NCBI GenBank assembly: GCA_951230915.1
Contig: OX579641.1
Coordinates: forward strand, 186,001-250,000
Direction: 5' to 3'
DNA: 64,000 nt
DNA from: Antitrichia curtipendula
Lineage: Eukaryota > Streptophyta > Bryopsida > Hypnales > Leucodontaceae
Positions 1 through 12,066 of the stretch are shown piece by piece; position 1 is the stretch's first letter; each line of letters opens with the position of its first letter. The notes below the pieces were generated by a model. The model saw only the letters and a list, made by a program, of their open reading frames with translations. It searched no databases and had not been told where the DNA came from. Made by a program: the position numbers and the translations under genes.

Positions 1-84
1 GGACTGATCACATTCCCTGGAAAGGGCTCCCAAAATAGAATGGCTTGTCAGCCTTGTGAAATCGGGGCCATCGGGTTCCTTGCT

Positions 85-325
85 CACCTTTGTTGTTGCT
101 TTCTATAGCTCATTTGCTTTGGTGCCTGAGAGACTTAGGAGTGTCCGCCTTCTCGTTTCATGCTGACCTTTGTCGCCGCTTTTGATAGCTCATTCGCTTT
201 GGTGCCCTGAGAGACTTAGGGGTGTTTGCCTTCTTGTTTCATGTTGATCTTTGTCGCTGCTTTCAAAAGCTCATTTGCTTTGGTGCCCGAGAGACTTACG
301 GGTGTTTGCCTTCTCGTTTCTAGTC
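85..325. repeat. 80-bp tandem repeat, about 3 copies
   Basis: The phrase catttgctttggtgcc recurs at 111, 191 and 272 (spacing 80-81 bp), each time followed by a related gagagacttagg and gtgtttgccttctcgtttc segment. No coding signal is visible in it. Confidence 0.85.
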
Positions 326-406
326 TTGTACGTGTTTGGCTTCTTATTTTAATCTTGCACTAGTTGAATTTGCGGTGTGGGGATGTCTAACCGTAATTGT
401 ACACTT

Positions 407-502
407 GTTCAACAATGCATTACGGATTACTTTCCATTTCGTACCTCTAGACTAGTTCAACAATGCATCACGGCTTACTTCCCATTTTGTAGTACTAGAG
501 AG
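407..502. repeat. 48-bp tandem duplication
   Basis: The segment beginning gttcaacaatgcat occurs at about 407 and again at about 455 with few differences. It lies in a short open frame (377-712, plus) that I do not regard as a gene because nothing else supports it. Confidence 0.6.
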
Positions 503-1085
503 TTTGATTCTTTGGTTACTTGGACGGAAGGATCATATGTTTCAGAAACACCGACGTCCAAGCAAGGCAACCTTGCGTACTACCTAGGACTTTGTAGTGT
601 TAGACATATGTCTAGCACTACTGTTGTCAGGAGCAGCAAGGCACTGTTTGAGCGAGCAGTGGCGACTGAAGCCCCTACAGTATCGTGTGACTCAGTTAAT
701 CAGAGTATGTGAAGGTTTGTATACGCAATTCCTATTAGTTTCATTCCACTTAAATTTCAACTTACCTACTGCACTGATTATTATCTTGCTATGTTATACC
801 CATTGTAGTTGTTCATTGCATTGAACTTGATTGAGCTTGCAGAGTGTAGGATGATCATAGAGACTTATACTCTCTGTACATTGGCAGGAATGGAGGTGAG
901 GTTCGGAACGTACTATCTGTAAAATCACTATGTCAGTTTCCTCATCTCTTTCCTTGTACATCGTCAATTTCTGTATTGGTTCATGTACTAGTTTTATATG
1001 TGGGGTACCCATTGTACTCTGACTACTGTATTTGTACTGATCTTACTGCTTTTATTGTTGGAATGTACTAATTGTAACCAAGGTT

Positions 1086-1393
1086 CAGAATTGTTGGAAT
1101 ACATTCAATTCTGAAATTGTAGTGTTCGTAGTGTTTGTATTAGAATTCAGAATTGTTGGAATACATTCAATTCTGAAATTGTAGTGTTCGTAGTGTTTGT
1201 ATTAGAATTCAGAATTGTTGGAATACATTCAATTCTGAAATTGTAGTGTTCGTAGTGTTTGTATTAGAATTCAGAATTGCTGGAATACAATCAATTCTAA
1301 AATTGTAGTGTTCGTAGTGTTCGTATTAGAATTCAGAACTGCTGGAATACAATCAATTCTGAAATTGTAGTGTTCGTAGTAGGACAACTGCAT
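1086..1393. repeat. 62-bp tandem repeat, 5 copies
   Basis: The word cagaattgttgg (later cagaattgctgg) begins at 1086, 1148, 1210, 1272 and 1334, an exact 62-bp period. The first three copies are almost identical and the last two carry shared substitutions. Each unit contains the inverted pair cagaattg...caattctg, so each copy could form a small hairpin. Confidence 0.92.
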
Positions 1394-1956
1394 TTGTACC
1401 GATAGCGGTGAGTGAATGGAATGTTCGTAGTTGCTGCACTACCATTCTATGCTTCCAATAGTACGTTCTGTACAAATTGTAACAGAGGTTCAGAATTCAA
1501 AGTTCTCGAACTATATTGAGTTTACAAACTGCAATGTCTGTAGTGTTCGTACTTGCATAGTGTACTTCTAGTACTTACATTAGTACTAATAATCCTCATG
1601 GAACAATCAGAGTACGAAAATTGTAGATGTACATTTTAGTGTACGTTGAGTCTGACCTTTTCGTACTGATAGCAGTACAAAATGAACTACCAGTACATCA
1701 AGTGCCAGCGAAATGTCCATTGTTCCGTCGTTTAGCTCGGACTTGCTTCCAGTGCCCCCGTCCAATTTCTGCCGCCGCATGTCTTGGTTCCTGGTTCTTG
1801 GTTCCTTTTTTACTGCTCCGATGCCTTTTTTTTCTTTTGTCTTCCCTTCAAGTTGACCTTGTTTCATCTTCTTTGCTGTTGGACACATTGCAATGGGGGT
1901 TATGATGTCTCCCATTCCCAACTGCAAGGCTGAGCTGCGTTATTATCTTGCAGATT

Positions 1957-2270
1957 GCAGAGGTGGAGAAGGAGGTGGACAGGCGTAAGGGAAAACTTCC
2001 CTTTTTTTGTTCTGATGAGTTGAGGGCGCTTCTATTGAGAGGAGACAGCGAGAAACTGGAGTCGACAGCAACTGCGACTAACAAGCTCACTTTTATCCCA
2101 ATTCATTACAAAAGTTCAGTATGACAAAAGGGGCGTACCAAGCTATGAGGACAGGGTGTTCGAACGGTATTTCCCCGTCACTTGGGCTCCTTATACACCT
2201 GATCAGCAACAATTGGTAGACCCCGTAGTATGGGATGCAAAAGCAAGAGGGTCAAAATGCCCCTCACTGT
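1957..2270 (+). CDS. Candidate exon pair, unknown protein
   Basis: Two stretches read like coding sequence on the plus strand. The first follows a ttgcag acceptor at about 1956 and runs in a charged, Leu-rich frame (IAEVEKEVDRRKGK) to a TGA near 2123. The second, in another frame, begins around 2118 (YDKRGVPSYEDRVFERYFPV) and runs to a TGA at about 2268. The two overlap at a ttcag that could be an acceptor, so either a short intron or a frameshift separates them. I do not recognise the protein. Flanking DNA is repetitive and no start codon can be assigned. This could be a gene fragment. Confidence 0.3.
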
Positions 2271-2456
2271 GAGTCACAGGAAAGGGTGGTTTTGTTTTTT
2301 TAAAGTACAATCTTAAAGAAGTTGTTGGAGAGTTAGTCTAGAGAGTGCATGTACGTTTGTGATTCATCAGTAAATTTGCTTCCCTTCATAAAATATATAC
2401 TCGGAGTATGTGAGTACACATTGTTCACAGGTCTGTGTTCTCACGTTAATTTGCAA

Positions 2457-2956
2457 CATGCATATGTCATACGCTATGTACAGTTCTATACAAAATGTAC
2501 AAACTGTACAACAAGGATGTACCCCTTGTTGTTAACTAGCTTCTTACTGCCTCATTTCAAAGTGCTGTCTTTCAACTTTGATGCCTTCAAAAAGCAACAC
2601 GAGTATTAACATGTGTTGCAACACATGCATATGTTATACGCTATGTACAATTCTATACAAAATGTACAAAGTGTACAACAAGGATGTACCCCTTGTTGTT
2701 AACTGGCTTCTTACTGCCTCATTTCAAAGTTCGGTCTTTCAACTTTGATGCCTTCAAAAAGTAACACGAGTATTAACATGTGTTGCAACACATGCATATG
2801 TTATATGCTATGTACAGTTCTATACAAAATGTACAAAGTGTACAACAAGGATGTACCCCTTGTTGTTAACTGGCTTCTTGCTGCCTCATTTCAAAGTACG
2901 GTCTTTCAACTTTGATGCCTTCAAAAAGTATCACAAATATTAACATGTGTTGGGCA
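2457..2956. repeat. 167-bp tandem repeat, 3 copies
   Basis: The word catgcatatg begins at 2457, 2624 and 2791, an exact 167-bp period. Each unit carries a cluster of TGTACA/GTACAA words (tacaaaatgtacaaa, gtacaacaaggatgtacc) and ends with aacatgtgttg. The array stops just beside the 3' end of the SUVR-like gene, so it may replace that gene's native 3' flank. Confidence 0.92.
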
Positions 2957-3049
2957 AGCGATTGGTGATGGGATGAATTGAGTGATCGTCAATTACTGTG
3001 TCACAACAGTGAGTGCTACCACACTTACAATAGAAGGGAACTACAACAT

Positions 3050-4434
3050 CTACAGCCCGACTTCTGGCATTTTGAAGCTACAGCCATAATCCCAAGTCAA
3101 TTCTTTCAACGGTGGAATGTCTACTTGTGCAAAGAATGCAACACGGTAGAGTCTTCGGTCCGAGCAGCTTATTTTGACGGGCACATCAATGAGGTTGGCG
3201 TCTTCACATCTTGAGAACAAGCAACTACATATAATGAGATTCAAAGCAACACAAGTACAATGAACCCTCAATTTGTACAATAAGCATCACAACAACAAAA
3301 GCAGTTCAAAATCACAAAGTACAATTTCTGGCAAATACCTGTGGTTCAGAAATCTACTGACATTTCCACAAAAAGTGCTGTCTATGCACAATGCCATATC
3401 ATCGGACACCACTTGCTCGGATTTCCAATCAGCATCAAATGCTAGAGTGAAAGCCTCTGATTTCCCCAATCTTGAAAAAGCCCTACGTTGCATGAGCTCA
3501 GCATTTGTAACGATCTCTCCTGCATATTCAAAGAGAAAAGTCCCCTTCCAGATTTGCTTCTGTGTCCGCAGTCCCCAACCCTTCTCTCCAGCCCAGAAAA
3601 CCTCAATGGGAATGCATAATCCCTTCTGAACCACTCTATTGCCACATGAACTATCACAGCTGCATGAGTCGTTGCATTCTTGAATAAAAACCCTATTGAT
3701 ATGACCAGGGCAAGCAGAACCCTGCTCACCACAACATTGTACATTGCAAAAAGACGCCTCTTCCGACAATACCTGTACAAATCAATACACAGTCGGTACC
3801 AGTTGTACAAATCAGTACAACGTCAATATGCAAGATACATTGTATGACTGTAAAGGTAGAGAAAAAAAAATGTATAGTGCAACAAAATTAGTGGTGCCCT
3901 TTCAATTAAAAAAAAACTTACTTGTTGGTTTAGGATGGATCTCCGTAAACGACCTCGCTTGTCATACGCCAAAGAAAAAAGTTTTTTCACCCCACAACAA
4001 CATGCATGGCCGTGACAAGTATGCTCACCACAGTGGCAAGAAGCGGGGATATCGGCTTTTACTTCAGCCAGATTTTTAGATGCAACTGTGGATAGTTTGG
4101 ACTGAGGATAGTAAGTAAATTCCTCTAAATCATGGAATTCCATACTTGGCACACATACCGTGATTGGAACTCTTTCTAATCCGTTGGACAAGTCGCGTGC
4201 ATCATACCAAAATTGTTCCTAGGGACAGAAATACACCCTCAAAAACATGTAAGCTTGTAATAGCGGATCTAATATTCGAGAGTAACGAAACTATAAATTA
4301 AACATTATAAGGGGCGAGAGGGTGGCCTCGAGCCCTAATTGACTGGTGCTGATTGGCTCACTTTGGGTCTCTTGGGTTTCAACTTCTTCGCCTCTGGTTT
4401 CTGCCCCGTATCTTTAGATCTCTGCCTCTTTCTC
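3050..4434 (-). CDS. SUVR-class SET-domain histone lysine methyltransferase (C-terminal exons)
   Basis: Pre-SET plus SET domain of the plant SUVR1/2/4 class, which methylates histone lysine in the nucleus using S-adenosylmethionine. Exons on the minus strand: 4434-4362 (basic, NLS-like), 4219-3922 (pre-SET), 3772-3339 (SET) and 3209-3050 (SET end). The donor GTAAGT at 3921 and the acceptors keep phase across the last three exons. Visible motifs are Cys-rich CHCGEHTC (pre-SET), CSCDSSCGNRVVQ, GWGLRT, EYAGEIVT, the cofactor/catalytic NVSRFLNHR joining CEDANLI across the 3338-3210 intron, and ELTWDYG. The frame stops (TAG, 3050) soon after DYG. The zinc-binding post-SET piece FYCKCGSTHCC lies just beyond (about 2946-3040) but in another frame, so the C-terminus is frameshifted or mis-sequenced. 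Class assignment is firm, integrity is not. Confidence 0.8.
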
Positions 4435-4541
4435 CTACATTCCACAGAAAACACATATCTGTAACACTTGTACATTCACATTGAATGTTGTAGACATAAG
4501 AAGACTAGACAGAATGACAAAACATTGTAAGAATAGAATAC

Positions 4542-5225
4542 CTAGATTTTTTTTTCGGTGTTGATTCAGCAGCCTCATCTTCCCCTTCTCTTCCACTGGC
4601 TTCTGCATCCACTGTCTCTCCGATATTAGTGTCCTCTCCCCCCCAACTCCATCCGTGATTTTGTCATTGACCTCTTTCTCAGTACTAGGGCTTTCTCCCC
4701 CTCCAACTTTGCCTTTGGTTTTGTCCACAACATCCCTTGTACTGACAATGGCTTCTTCAACAACACCTCCCTCAGTGACTGCTAATATGTCCTCCATCGC
4801 CCCAGCAATGGCCTTTTCCCCCAAGGTGCCAACACTAGCTTCAGTAGCAACGGTGACCTTCACATGGGCTTCATCAACAGAGGTGACATTGTCTTCATCA
4901 CAAACGGGGACGATGGCTTCACAATCAATGACATGTGGCATGGAATCAATTGAAGTCCCTTCCACAGCAGTGGCCTCAACCATCCCCTCTCTGCTAGGGT
5001 GTTCTTCCACAGCGGTGGCTTCAGACCTGCCTTCTCTGCTAGGGTGTTCTTCCACAATGGTGGAATCAACCCTCCCCTCTCTGCTAGGGTGTTCTTCCAC
5101 AACGGTGGAATCAACCCTCCCCTCTCTATCGGAAGCCCCTTCCACAGCGGTGGCCTCAACCATTCCCTCTTTGCCAGGGTGTTCTTCATTCCGGGAGCGT
5201 CCACCATCACCACCCTGGTCCTTAT
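4542..5225 (-). CDS. Acidic repeat-containing exon, probably 5' part of the SET gene
   Basis: An open minus-strand stretch with donor-like ag/gtattc at 4541, lying one intron upstream of the basic exon of the SET gene. It encodes an acidic, Ala/Val/Glu-rich chain starting after a tetrapeptide-like KDQGGDGG segment. Five 15-residue repeats of the type EEHPSREGRVDSTVV follow, then a non-repeated acidic region (about 115 residues) and a Lys-rich end (QHRKKNL). There is no recognised domain. Phase across the intron to the 4434 exon does not match unless the nine-A run near 4550 is miscounted, so membership in the same transcript is inferred from strand and spacing. Confidence 0.45.
4959..5185. 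repeat. 45-bp coding minisatellite, about 5 copies
   Basis: The phrase agggtgttcttccac recurs at 4996, 5041 and 5086 with diverged copies either side. The 45-bp period keeps the frame and gives the 15-residue repeat of the acidic exon. Confidence 0.85.
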
Positions 5226-5708
5226 TCCAAAATACTGTCCGGAAACTGGACCGGCTTACACAATCCGAGCACAATGAACTGTACAAATTTGTACACAAAA
5301 TACATTTTCCCGATTTGGTTCTACATTCCAAAACAAACACATTTCAAAAATGCAATTATCCTCGTATACAGTAAAATTATACAAATTCTGTACACGAAAT
5401 ACAATTTACTACTATGCCTTTGCTTTCCAAACAGAACAAATTCACAAATTTGTACACATTCGTACATTTGACACGTATTCATTAAAAAATGTAATATCTA
5501 GCAAATATGGCCTAAATCTATCAAGCTTCATTTGGGGATCTTGACCTACGCTTCTTCCTTGGACCCTCTCTACATCTCCAAAATACACATCAAATAGTTG
5601 TAGAAAACAAAACGCACATTGCAATATATCCAGAAAGTTGTGAAAATACAAAGAGCTTGCAGGAAAGGATTGAAAAGACCAAAATAAGGTAAGGTTCAAA
5701 GATTATAC

Positions 5709-6137
5709 CCAAATGTGTGCAGTCCAAATTTTTGCCTTGCCGTTGTACATTCCTCACAACCCGTGCAAAAAATATCATGACAACCCCGCACCACCAAACC
5801 TTCCCCTCCATCTCCGCCAGTGTCTATAATGGATGGGAGTGCCTCCGTCCTACACTCCGACACAGCATATTGTAAACCCAATAGGTAATGTGGTTTGGTG
5901 GGTACACAATAAGAAACAAAAATAAAATGGACTGAAAGAAACAAAATTAATACCCTGTTGTTGTTGCTTCTATTGCTGATAATGCAGCCTGTGCTCGTTC
6001 TTGGAGCCTAGAGGCAGGACCGTCTACTCCGCTGCTACTCCAAAATATGTTGGTGTGTTCCATAGTAATCCCCTCTTCATCGCCACCTGCTGCAAAATTT
6101 TCTCTCCCTCCTTTTCTATCAGAGGAACCAAGCACTG
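5709..6137 (-). CDS. Two candidate exons, unknown
   Basis: Exon-like minus-strand stretches. One runs from about 6137 (after ttttttatgcag) to about 5955 before gtatta, and encodes a hydrophilic chain including GVDGPASRLQERAQAALSA. The second runs from roughly 5860 to 5709, before gtataatc, and has closely spaced cysteines (GCHDIFCTGCEEC) that could bind a metal. They sit between the acidic exon of the SET gene and the 3' end of gene A on the same strand, so they could be first exons of the SET gene or last exons of gene A. I do not recognise either. Confidence 0.3.
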
Positions 6138-6180
6138 CATAAAAACACCATCTTCAATACCCTATAAACCAAGTTCTATA

Positions 6181-6900
6181 TCTCAATCGGGTACAAACAT
6201 ACGATCATGTTACATGTCATAGTACGAAAGGTACAACTTTGTACAAGTTGTACAAATTGTACAATCTAAATAAGAATAGAAAATAATTGAATAACACAAC
6301 GACCTAATAATACTGCCTAAGTACTAACAACATGGAAACCTGTACAAACTCTCCTAAATATATTACAATAGGTACAACTACAAGGACCACAATAAACGTG
6401 AAGTACAAATGAAGTACAAATGAAGTACAAAAAAAGAACGATGTATCAGAAACTTTAACCAACAGTACAAATCTAAGATACAAACAATACAAACAGAAGG
6501 GCAATAGTAAACATCAAGTACAACAAGGAACAACAAGAAGGACCACAACTAACATGAAGTACAAATCAAGGAACTCAGATCAGTTGCGATAAACGATGTA
6601 TCCGACATCTTACCCAACTGTACAAATCTAAGATACAAATATACAAACAATACAACTAGAAGGGCAACCGTAAACATCAAGTACAAATCAGTTATTTCCA
6701 AACACCCTTTTGGTAACGATCTACCTAATGAAACAAAAACGTAATAGAACTGTACGAAATTGACATAGCATGATACAAACAGTACAACCAATACTACAGA
6801 AACTAGCACCTTCTTCCCAATCCTCCCAATCCCAAGAAAACCAGGGGAATCTAACAAAACTGTACTATATGTACAATCAATACAAAGTTGTACCAATAAT
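6181..6900. other. GTAC-rich spacer
   Basis: No gene is supported here. The stretch contains about 20 GTAC tetramers, mostly as GTACAA, including ttgtacaagttgtacaaatt and three near-tandem gtacaaatgaa units around 6400-6430. Similar density recurs at 5270-5470, 2460-2900, 8880-9000 and 15530-15900 but not in the right half of the window. Confidence 0.7.
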
Positions 6901-6949
6901 AATGCAGTTTCTCAATATCACCTTCTTCATCCTCGATGGTTGTTCTACA

Positions 6950-8532
6950 CTACTGGATGGCTGTGCGAATTTCCGTTGCTGCATCGATCCTCGCCGCTAA
7001 TCCACCAGTGATGGAGGTGGCACATGCTGCCTTCAATTTCGTCCATTCTTCACTCCCACCTCCAGGGCGACCACAACCACGAACACCCCTCCAACCAAAA
7101 CTCATAATCCACTCAATGGGCTGAACTTGCCTGCAATTCAAAGCAGAGCATTCTGTGCCCTCGGTGAAATTCACCAATGCACACCATGGGTGATAGAGGT
7201 GTTTACATGCAGAGACAACCATCTCAAAATGTGGGAATGGAAAACCGCACAAGGGGCACATGGAATCTCCTCTCCACTGCCTGTTCCTCCTCCACTGCCT
7301 ATTCCTCCCCCGACGTACACCATCGGTAATGGCCTCAAATGAAATCCGCATGATGCACGCCCCAAATAAGCATGCTCTTCCTGCAAAGCACGAACTTGCA
7401 TTCGCATCTTCAGAACTCGGTGGTGCTGGAGCTTCAGAGTCTTTTCATAAGTAGCAACTTTGCCCTCCAACTTGATCACTTTCTTGAGTTCGCCGCGTAC
7501 CAAATCATTGTACGCATCCACCTTCTCCCTTAGCTTCAAATCCACCACCCCATCCGTTGTCGCTGCCTGCAACTGCTTCTCGTATGATTTTTGTTTGATC
7601 TTCATGATCTTCACCACCCCCTTGTGATGATTCAAAGCTTTTGTCCGCCTCTCCTTGGTTGTAGTTGCCTCCTGCTCAGCCTCCACCCTAGCCTCCAGCT
7701 CCAAGTTCTCCACAGCCAACAATCGTCCCAAGTACTCCAACCTGGAGTTACATTCCTCCCCCTCCAACACCAATCCACCCATGGAACTCCCTCTGCCCTC
7801 GCAAATTTCAGATTGCAACTCCCGTTTGCCAACATGAAGTTTCCGCCAAGCCCCCACCGTCCCTGTCTGCTTCACCTTTCCCTTCATCTTCTGCAGCTTC
7901 ATAACATTCCGCTCATGCAACGTACGTTGGGTCTTATTAGTAGCCTTCCCGTAGGCGGCCCAATTAACTGGGGTGTTTTCTTGCTCCAAAACGATCCCCC
8001 GCGCCATCTTATGAGGAAGCAAGTTACGGGGCACTCCTCGCTGATAAAGAGCTCGTAAGAGCTCTTTTATCCTCTTCTGCAACTCCGGTGACTTCACGTC
8101 CTTCCAGCTATATCCATAGCGTCCATGTTTACCTACCGGCTTTCCAAATATCTTGACACACTTCTTGTTATCAAATTTCTTCCCTTTCCACTTTGTCAAG
8201 CGATTCGGCAAGCACCCTTCATCCTTGAAGCCGTACTTCTCCACAAAATCAGCTTTGGTCAGTACGGGTGGTGGATCGGTGAGCTTCTGGAGCTCTTCAT
8301 CCACATCATCGGCATTGAATTCCTCGCCCTCCTCCTCCTCGTCGCCCTCCTCCTCCTCATTGCCCTCCTCCTCTTCCTCGCTGCCAGTGCTCTCCTCGTT
8401 GTCGGATCTCTCCTTGCTGCCAGACCTCTCATCGCCCTTCTCAACGTCCTGTTCTACTTGTTGGACTTGGGGTTCACCGAGTGATTGTGCCCGTAGCACT
8501 GAGGCAGCGCCTCTGCCTCTGACCCGTGTCAT
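6950..8532 (-). CDS. Coiled-coil/RING protein A
   Basis: Member of the family shared with loci B (13.0-15.5 kb) and C (29.0-31.4 kb). I do not recognise the family by name. The first ATG of the long frame is at 8532. In order: Arg/Gly N-terminus; an acidic run of Glu (about residues 50-85); a conserved block with EKYGF, GRYGYSW and ARGIVLEQ...VNWAAYGK; and a Lys/Glu coiled coil to about 7380. The finger is CPLC...ACKHLYHPWC...TECSALNC at about 7258-7150, then IEWIMSFGW and a TAG at 6950. The spacing C-x2-C, C-x-H-x2-H-x2-C, C-x4-C fits a RING-H2 fold, so a ubiquitin-ligase-like role is possible. Coil and finger lie in different frames that overlap around 7360-7300. Either an indel or an unseen splice joins them, so the locus may be damaged. 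Confidence 0.6.
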
Positions 8533-8650
8533 TTCTTGCCTTAACTGCAACAAACAACGAAATTATGATGTAACCCCTAGTACTCAGTCGACATATACAA
8601 TTTTGAAACAAATGAGATGGACTGCCAAAGGTAGAGGTGGGACTGACCGC

Positions 8651-9165
8651 ACACATTCCTGTACGCACAGTACAACTAGGAAGTGGGGTTTGCTGCTCAA
8701 CAACCTGAAACTGAATTCACAGATTCAATTAAAGCATACAAATTCAAGAAGAAAAAGAGTAAAGCAATGCAAGAGACCCACCAACTTGATTGAGAACAAT
8801 TCTACTCAGATCGAGCCCCACAACACGTAGCATTGTCCACCTAAAGAAGCAGTAACAACTCCTAAACCCTAAGCCGACTAAAACAAGTAGAAAACGTACT
8901 AAAATAGTACGTGTAGTACAGATTTGTATGCAAGTAGTCCGGACAAAACACACATTCCGGTACAACGCGTTCAAATTGTACGCACAGTACAACTGGGAAG
9001 TGGGGCTTGTTCATTGCCTGTCTTTGCCACCCTGAAACTGGATTCACTAAACCGATTTGGCCATAAGGGCTGTGACTAAAATCAATGTTGTCGACATCTA
9101 AACCTTAAGTGCGTAGATTGTTCTCTTTGGAAAGAAAAGAGTAAAGCAATGCAAGAGACCACCAC
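8651..9165. repeat. Imperfect direct repeat upstream of gene A
   Basis: Two related blocks lie in the same orientation, at about 8651-8785 and 8949-9165. Shared words are cacacattcc, gtacgcacagtacaact, gaagtgggg, cctgaaactg and aaagagtaaagcaatgcaag. The second copy has an insertion before the last word. They lie 5' of gene A and may be duplicated promoter or leader sequence. Confidence 0.7.
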
Positions 9166-10430
9166 CTACTACAACAATATAATCAAAGGTAAGGAGAAAA
9201 GGAAACAAGTGAAGGCGCACCGTAATCTGTCAAAACTGAGTATTAGACCTTGCAAAACAGCACGAGCAAACCAAAATTCTTACGCACAACACATACTCAA
9301 AACAATGGCTTTACCAGGAGGGACAGCCTTGACGCAGTTCACCTTCTCTCTTCCCAATCCGTTGTATCTAACGATAATGCTTTGCACCCTCCGTTGTATT
9401 TGACGACAATGCTTTGCGCCCTCCTCATCCTCCTTGCCCTCCTCAGCAAATTGAATTTCTCCTTAAACCACCAACATGAGATCCACAACTCGCCAACCAC
9501 CAAAGTCGCTCAAAGGCTTCGGAATCAAACACATTTTGAAGCTTGGAAATTGGGGTTTTCACGGAACTCCACCGTAAATCAGAGATTGAGAACAGTTCTA
9601 CTAAAATCAAAAACACGACGATGCTAAACCGAACAAAACGTCGCTAAACAAGCGAGGTGAGAACTAAAGTCAACGGGCAAGAAAGAGGTCTCCCATTTCC
9701 AAACCCGCTGTCAATCACAGGTCGTCGCCGGAACTCAAACCGGATACCACCAGTCACCGCACGAGTTGACATGACCGCTTGGGTAAAGAAACCGGTTATA
9801 TTCATGACCACCAATGAATGCAACGAATTATTGTAAATAATATGCATTTCAACTTATCATAACTTCACCAAATGATGTATTGGAAGTTCTAAAAAACTTG
9901 AACTTTTGGTTTTCAAGTGGTTCCACATTTTAAAAAATTATCAATTGTGTCCTTATTCTAAAGGAAATAAAAGAAAAAAATTGAATCATACTAATGTAAA
10001 AAAATGGATGGTCTTACTCTTATAAAACAAACACTCTTTCAACCTAGACCAAAGTAGTTATTTCTTTCTTTTTCTAAGAGAAATATTCACCCATAGTAAT
10101 AAAAAGAAGTGTGTTATGGGTAACCTAGAATTACAAATCATTGTGATTGGAAGTACAAACTGGTCTTCCGGACCACCCGCTCCCTTTTTTGTTTCCATTT
10201 TATATATATAGGAAACACATACCCTAAATCAATAAGTTGGGTGGGGTTTGTTTAAATTTAATTTATAAATTTTCCTTAGCCTCTGAGTATATATGAATCA
10301 ATTTTAACAAAATATTCCCAAAATCTTTGGAAACTAAATGGAGAAGTGCTCACCAAAATAAATTGTCCATTATCGTTTGCCTTCTCCTTTCCAGTCTTGA
10401 ATGTTGGGGTTTTTTTGGATTCAATCAAAG
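9166..10430. other. Intergenic, no gene seen
   Basis: Short open frames only, without splice or domain support. Composition shifts from mixed to strongly AT-rich after about 9840. Confidence 0.6.
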
Positions 10431-11640
10431 ACTTACCAAAAGAATTTAGAGCATCCACAAACTAACAAAATAGGAATCCACAATAATCGAGGTACACCTA
10501 GTGTTGGATTTTATTTTTATTTTTATTCATCCAAGGACTTACCAAAAAAATTTAAAGCATCCAGGGACTAACAAAATAGGAATCCACAATATTTGAAATA
10601 CACCTAGTGTTGAATGGGTTTTGTTTTTGGGGATTCAATCAAAGATTTACCAAAAGAATTTAGATCATCCACGGATTAACAAAATAGGAATCCACACTAT
10701 TTGAAATACACCTAGTGTTGAATTTTATTTTTTGGGGATTCAATCAAGGACTTACCAAAGGAATTTAGAGCATCCACAGACTAACAAAATAGGAATCCAC
10801 AATATTCGAGGTACACCTAGTGTTGGATGTTTCTTTTTTTTTGGATTCATCCAAGGACTTACCAAAAGAATTTAAAGCATCCACGAACTAACAAAATAGG
10901 AATCCACAATAATCGAGATACACCTAGTGTTGGATTTTCTTTTGGGGGGGATTCAATCAAGGACTTACCAAAAGAATTTAGAGCATCCACAGACTAACAA
11001 AATAGGAATCCACAATAATCGAGGTACACCTAGTGTTTGTTTTTTTGTTTTTCTTTTATTCATCCAAAGACTTACCAAAAGAATTTAAAGCATCCACGGA
11101 CTAACAAAATAGGAATCCACAATATTTGAAATACACCTAGAGTTGAATGGGTTTTGTTTTTGGGGATTCAATCAAAGATTTACCAAAAGAATTTAGATCA
11201 TCCACGGATTAACAAAATAGGAATCCACACTATTTGAAATACACCTAGTGTTGAATTTTATTTTTTGGGGATTCAATTAAGGACTTACCAAAGGAATTTA
11301 GAGCATCCATGGACTAACAAAATAGGAATCCACAATAATCGAGATACACCTAATGTTGGATGGGTTTTTTTTTTTGGATTCATCCAAGGATTTACCAAAA
11401 GAATTTAAAGCATCCACGGACTAACAAAATAGGAATCCACAATATTCAAAATATACCTAGTGTTGAATGGGTTTTGTTTTTGGGGATTCATTCAAGGACT
11501 TACCAAAAGAATTTAGAGCATCCACAGATTAACAAAATAGGAATCCACACTATTTGAAATACACCTAGTGTTGAATTTTACTTTTTTGGGATTCAATCAA
11601 GGACTTACCAAAAGAATTTAGAGCATCGATGAACTAATGT
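10431..11640. repeat. 106-bp satellite, 12 copies
   Basis: The word acttaccaaa (twice atttaccaaa) begins at 10431, 10537, 10645, 10750, 10857, 10963, 11070, 11178, 11283, 11390, 11499 and 11603, giving a period of 104-109 bp. Each unit runs acttaccaaaagaattta, gagcatccac, aactaacaaaataggaatcc, ...tacacctagtgttg and a variable T/G-rich linker ending attcaatcaagg. Copies alternate between sub-types (ccaaagg versus tcaatcaagg linkers), which suggests higher-order duplication. Confidence 0.95.
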
Positions 11641-11647
11641 TGTAATG

Positions 11648-11930
11648 GGTATTTTTACAAATTAAATACTCAACCATAAAAAGGATGTATATGCATATTC
11701 TAGTTCTTGAAAAAAAATATTCAATCATGTAGTAATAAAAATAATGGATATTCTTACGAAATAAATACTCAAACATAAGAAGGATGCATATGCATATTCT
11801 AATTCTTGGATAAAAAATATTCAAGCATGTAGTAATAAAAATAATAGATATTCTTACAAAATAAATACTTGACCATAATAAGATACATATAAATATTCTC
11901 GTTTTTGTTATTTAAGAAATATTAAACCAT
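11648..11930. repeat. 100-bp AT-rich tandem repeat, about 3 copies
   Basis: The phrase atgtagtaataaaaataat begins at 11727 and 11827, and the surrounding attcttacaaaataaatactc and gcatattcta segments repeat with the same 100-bp spacing. It directly follows the 106-bp satellite and has no sequence in common with it. Confidence 0.8.
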
Positions 11931-12066
11931 AGTAATGTAAGGGAAGGTGTTTCTTATTCTTATAAAGGATAAAATTTAACAATAATATGAAATAATAATG
12001 GGCGTTTGTATTCTTACAATAGAAAGATCCAACAATATTAAAATATACTGTGTATTTTTTTTTTGT

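Noticed and set aside
377..712. Small gene near the left edge
   Set aside because: The frame contains a 48-bp duplication, and no other evidence supports it.
10431..11640. CRISPR-like array
   Set aside because: Units are 104-109 bp, repeated throughout with no unique spacers, in a nuclear eukaryotic context; it is a satellite.
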